The position numbers and the translations under genes are program-made. A stretch of DNA of 6,222 bases, taken from the NCBI GenBank assembly GCA_002346525.1, contig DDZY01000183.1, positions 1 to 6,222 of the forward strand, read 5' to 3'. Below are positions 5,842 through 6,222 of this stretch, piece after piece (the first letter of the stretch is position 1; each line of letters opens with the position of its first letter). The stretch is from Proteobacteria bacterium UBA2996 (GTDB taxonomy: Bacteria > Pseudomonadota > Gammaproteobacteria > Arenicellales > UBA868). Below the pieces are notes generated by a model. The model was not told the DNA's origin. It saw nothing but the letters and a program-made list of their open reading frames with translations, and did no database searches.

Positions 5842-6222
5842 TCAGTTCAGGCTGGCGCGATTCCACTTCTCCGTGTCCAACTCTAGCGCCTTCCCCTCTT
5901 CGCAGATCCGCCTCCAGGTCGTCTCGTCAATCTCGATTCCCTCGAGCCGACACTTTGCCTCGGAGCGGAACTCCGGTTCGCCCGGCAGCTGGATCTCGCC
6001 GACCTTGGGATCGACCCGGCTGCCCATGACGTGGGCGATGAGCCCCTCCAGGTTTTCGTAATAATCGTCGATGTCGACGAAGTGCTCGATGTCGTAGACG
6101 GTGAGCAGCACGCCGTTGCTCTTCATGACGATATCGCCGGCGGCACAGCCTTGACCGCTGAGAGCGCCCCCGAGGATCTCCACGATCATGCTCAGGCAGT
6201 AGCCCTTGTGGGCCGCCACACC
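5842..6222 (-). CDS. Ldh2-family malate/L-lactate dehydrogenase, C-terminal part, cut by window edge
   Basis: The last 126 codons are visible, and the start lies beyond the right edge. The family (about 330 to 360 residues, distinct from classical Rossmann LDH/MDH) oxidises 2-hydroxy acids such as malate, L-lactate or ureidoglycolate with NAD(P)+, in the cytoplasm. Recognisable landmarks are HKGYCLSMIVEILGGALSG at the start of the visible part, then YENLEGLIAHVMGSR, the highly typical LPGEPEFRSEA, and the ending GIEIDETTW followed by a final helix. Members usually have KGYGL or KGFGL where this one has KGYCL, a small oddity beside the active region. Which 2-hydroxy acid it uses cannot be told from this end. 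It converges on the coiled-coil pair with seven bases between stops and no evident terminator, so the two transcripts probably overlap. Confidence 0.88.
   Translation of the reverse strand, partial: GVAAHKGYCLSMIVEILGGALSGQGCAAGDIVMKSNGVLLTVYDIEHFVDIDDYYENLEGLIAHVMGSRVDPKVGEIQLPGEPEFRSEAKCRLEGIEIDETTWRRICEEGKALELDTEKWNRASLN

Overview
The window looks like bacterial, probably Gram-negative, accessory DNA. This is an inference from Shine-Dalgarno sites, cleavable signal peptides on two small proteins, and family content (MgtE, PhyH, Ldh2) that is common in Pseudomonadota. The sequence does not allow a species call. Coding density is low for bacteria: four gaps of about 440 to 640 bases separate the genes. 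Composition is uneven, with an AT-rich stretch around the 5' half and leader of the transporter gene and a GC-rich right-hand third. This suggests a mosaic or partly decaying region.

Left part, all on the minus strand. At the left edge is the N-terminal part of a secreted NTF2-like (SnoaL/DUF4440-type) protein with a good promoter and ribosome binding site. After a 441-base gap comes a complete mgtE-type magnesium transporter with a short N domain. Behind its leader lies what looks like the frameshifted C-terminal remnant of a LysE-type exporter. Next is a complete phytanoyl-CoA dioxygenase-family (PhyH) Fe(II)/2-oxoglutarate oxygenase starting at TTG. A 577-base gap follows, then a second small secreted NTF2-like protein whose upstream DNA carries a perfect 7-1-7 palindrome.

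Right part. A 636-base divergent intergenic region holds a 27-base dyad with an overlapping 10-base palindrome and a possible promoter. It leads into a plus-strand pair of uncharacterised genes. Each encodes one N-terminal membrane helix followed by a charged, coiled-coil-like cytoplasmic region. Converging on them from the right edge is the C-terminal third of an Ldh2-family malate/L-lactate dehydrogenase.

No obvious pathway ties the minus-strand genes together, and they appear to be separate transcription units. The two-gene membrane/coiled-coil unit is the best candidate for something undescribed, since its members are adjacent, share an architecture and are very likely co-translated. I found no CRISPR array, rRNA, convincing tRNA or intact mobile element.
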